A stretch of DNA of 58,950 nucleotides, taken from contig CAMNGW010000002.1 in assembly GCA_946538615.1 (NCBI GenBank), forward strand, positions 1 through 58,950. The letters are read 5' to 3'. Below, in pieces: positions 58,217 to 58,950 of this stretch (positions are counted from its first letter, which is position 1; every line of letters starts with the position of its first letter). The stretch is from an uncultured Clostridia bacterium (GTDB lineage: Bacteria > Bacillota > Clostridia > Christensenellales > Aristaeellaceae). The notes below the pieces were generated by a model. The model did no database searches and was not told the origin of the DNA. It was given only the letters and a program-made list of their open reading frames with translations. A program made the translations under genes and the position numbers.

Positions 58217-58950
58217 TTATTTTGACCATTTCCAGCCGGCAACTTCAGGCAGGTCCTCACCATAGGCGTGGATATACTGCTTATGTTCCACAAGCTTGTC
58301 GCTCATCTTCTGATAGAGATAAGCACCGCGATTGCCCAGCTGCGGCAGGTACTTGATCGCCTCCTGCACGAGATGGAAACGGTCTACGCCATTCTGTACA
58401 CGGACATCAAAGGGCGTTGTGATCGTTCCTTCCTCCTTGTAGCCGCGCACATGCATCAGACGGTTGTTGTGGCGGCGGTAAGTGAGCTCATGGACAAGGG
58501 AGGAATATCCATGGAAAGCGAAGATCACAGGCTTGTCCTGTGTGAAAAGAATATCATATTCTGCATCCGTCAGTCCGTGCGGGTGCTCCGTGGAAGGCTG
58601 AAGCTTGAAAAGGTCGACCACGTTGATAAAGCGGATCTTGACGTCCGGAAGCTCACTCTTGAGAATCGATACGGCCGCCAGGGCTTCAAGGGTCGGGGTC
58701 TCACCGGCACAGGCAAAGACAATGTCCGGTTCCAGTCCCTGATCATTGGATGCCCAGTCCCAGATTCCGATGCCCTGCGTGCAGTGCTTGACAGCTTCCG
58801 GCATGGAGAGCCACTGCGGACGGGGGTGCTTGGATGCCACAATGACATTGACATAGTTCCTTGAGCGGATGCAGTGGTCAAAGCATGAGAGCAGGCAGTT
58901 GGCGTCCGGGGGCAGGTACAGGCGGACAACGTCGGCTTTCTTGTTGGCGA
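58217..58950 (-). CDS. xfp: D-xylulose-5-phosphate/D-fructose-6-phosphate phosphoketolase, C-terminal part (runs off the window)
   Basis: [79 protein letters not shown]...[19 protein letters not shown]. Confidence 0.93.
   Translation of the reverse strand, partial: ANKKADVVRLYLPPDANCLLSCFDHCIRSRNYVNVIVASKHPRPQWLSMPEAVKHCTQGIGIWDWASNDQGLEPDIVFACAGETPTLEALAAVSILKSELPDVKIRFINVVDLFKLQPSTEHPHGLTDAEYDILFTQDKPVIFAFHGYSSLVHELTYRRHNNRLMHVRGYKEEGTITTPFDVRVQNGVDRFHLVQEAIKYLPQLGNRGAYLYQKMSDKLVEHKQYIHAYGEDLPEVAGWKWSK

Noticed and set aside
1-58950. CRISPR arrays, tRNA/rRNA genes, IS elements or prophage
   Set aside because: No regularly spaced direct repeats, no tRNA T-loop signature and no transposase/integrase motifs noticed; the Gp37/Gp68-like DUF5131 gene alone does not indicate a prophage

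Overview
This is a 58.9 kb bacterial chromosomal window. GC content, Shine-Dalgarno spacing and signal peptides suggest an anaerobic Firmicute (Clostridia-like), but that lineage call is an inference. Most of it is ordinary metabolism and transport: fumC, an oxidoreductase, a class-C-like serine hydrolase, an OmpR/HK pair, an amino-acid ABC transporter, a LacI/sugar ABC/GH65 phosphorylase locus, a sialidase-like protein, an M3 oligopeptidase, an exported FMN-binding flavocytochrome and xfp. No tRNA, rRNA, CRISPR array or transposase was seen. The strongest candidate for an under-described system is the tightly overlapping operon at about 33.7-40.5 kb. It encodes an MmcQ/YjbR-TerB_N/TerB_C fusion, a BrxD-like P-loop ATPase, an Lhr/BrxHI-like helicase, an HxlR regulator and a DUF5131 (Gp37/Gp68-like) radical-SAM-motif protein. 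It is preceded by a good sigma-70-type promoter with an inverted repeat. A redox-flavoured cluster follows at 40.6-45.0 kb (NrdI-like flavodoxin, OhrR-like MarR, MBL-rubredoxin fusion, radical SAM, an unlisted 52-aa membrane ORF, FMN reductase). Other points: three lesioned genes in the first 26.3 kb (NUDIX frameshift, TIM-barrel in-frame TAA, LytTR response regulator in-frame TAG), several precise operator palindromes, matching stem-loops after both ABC binding-protein genes, a HEMVH secreted metalloprotease, and a run of secreted repeat or low-complexity proteins at 51.6-54.5 kb. All calls come from reading the sequence; no database search was run.
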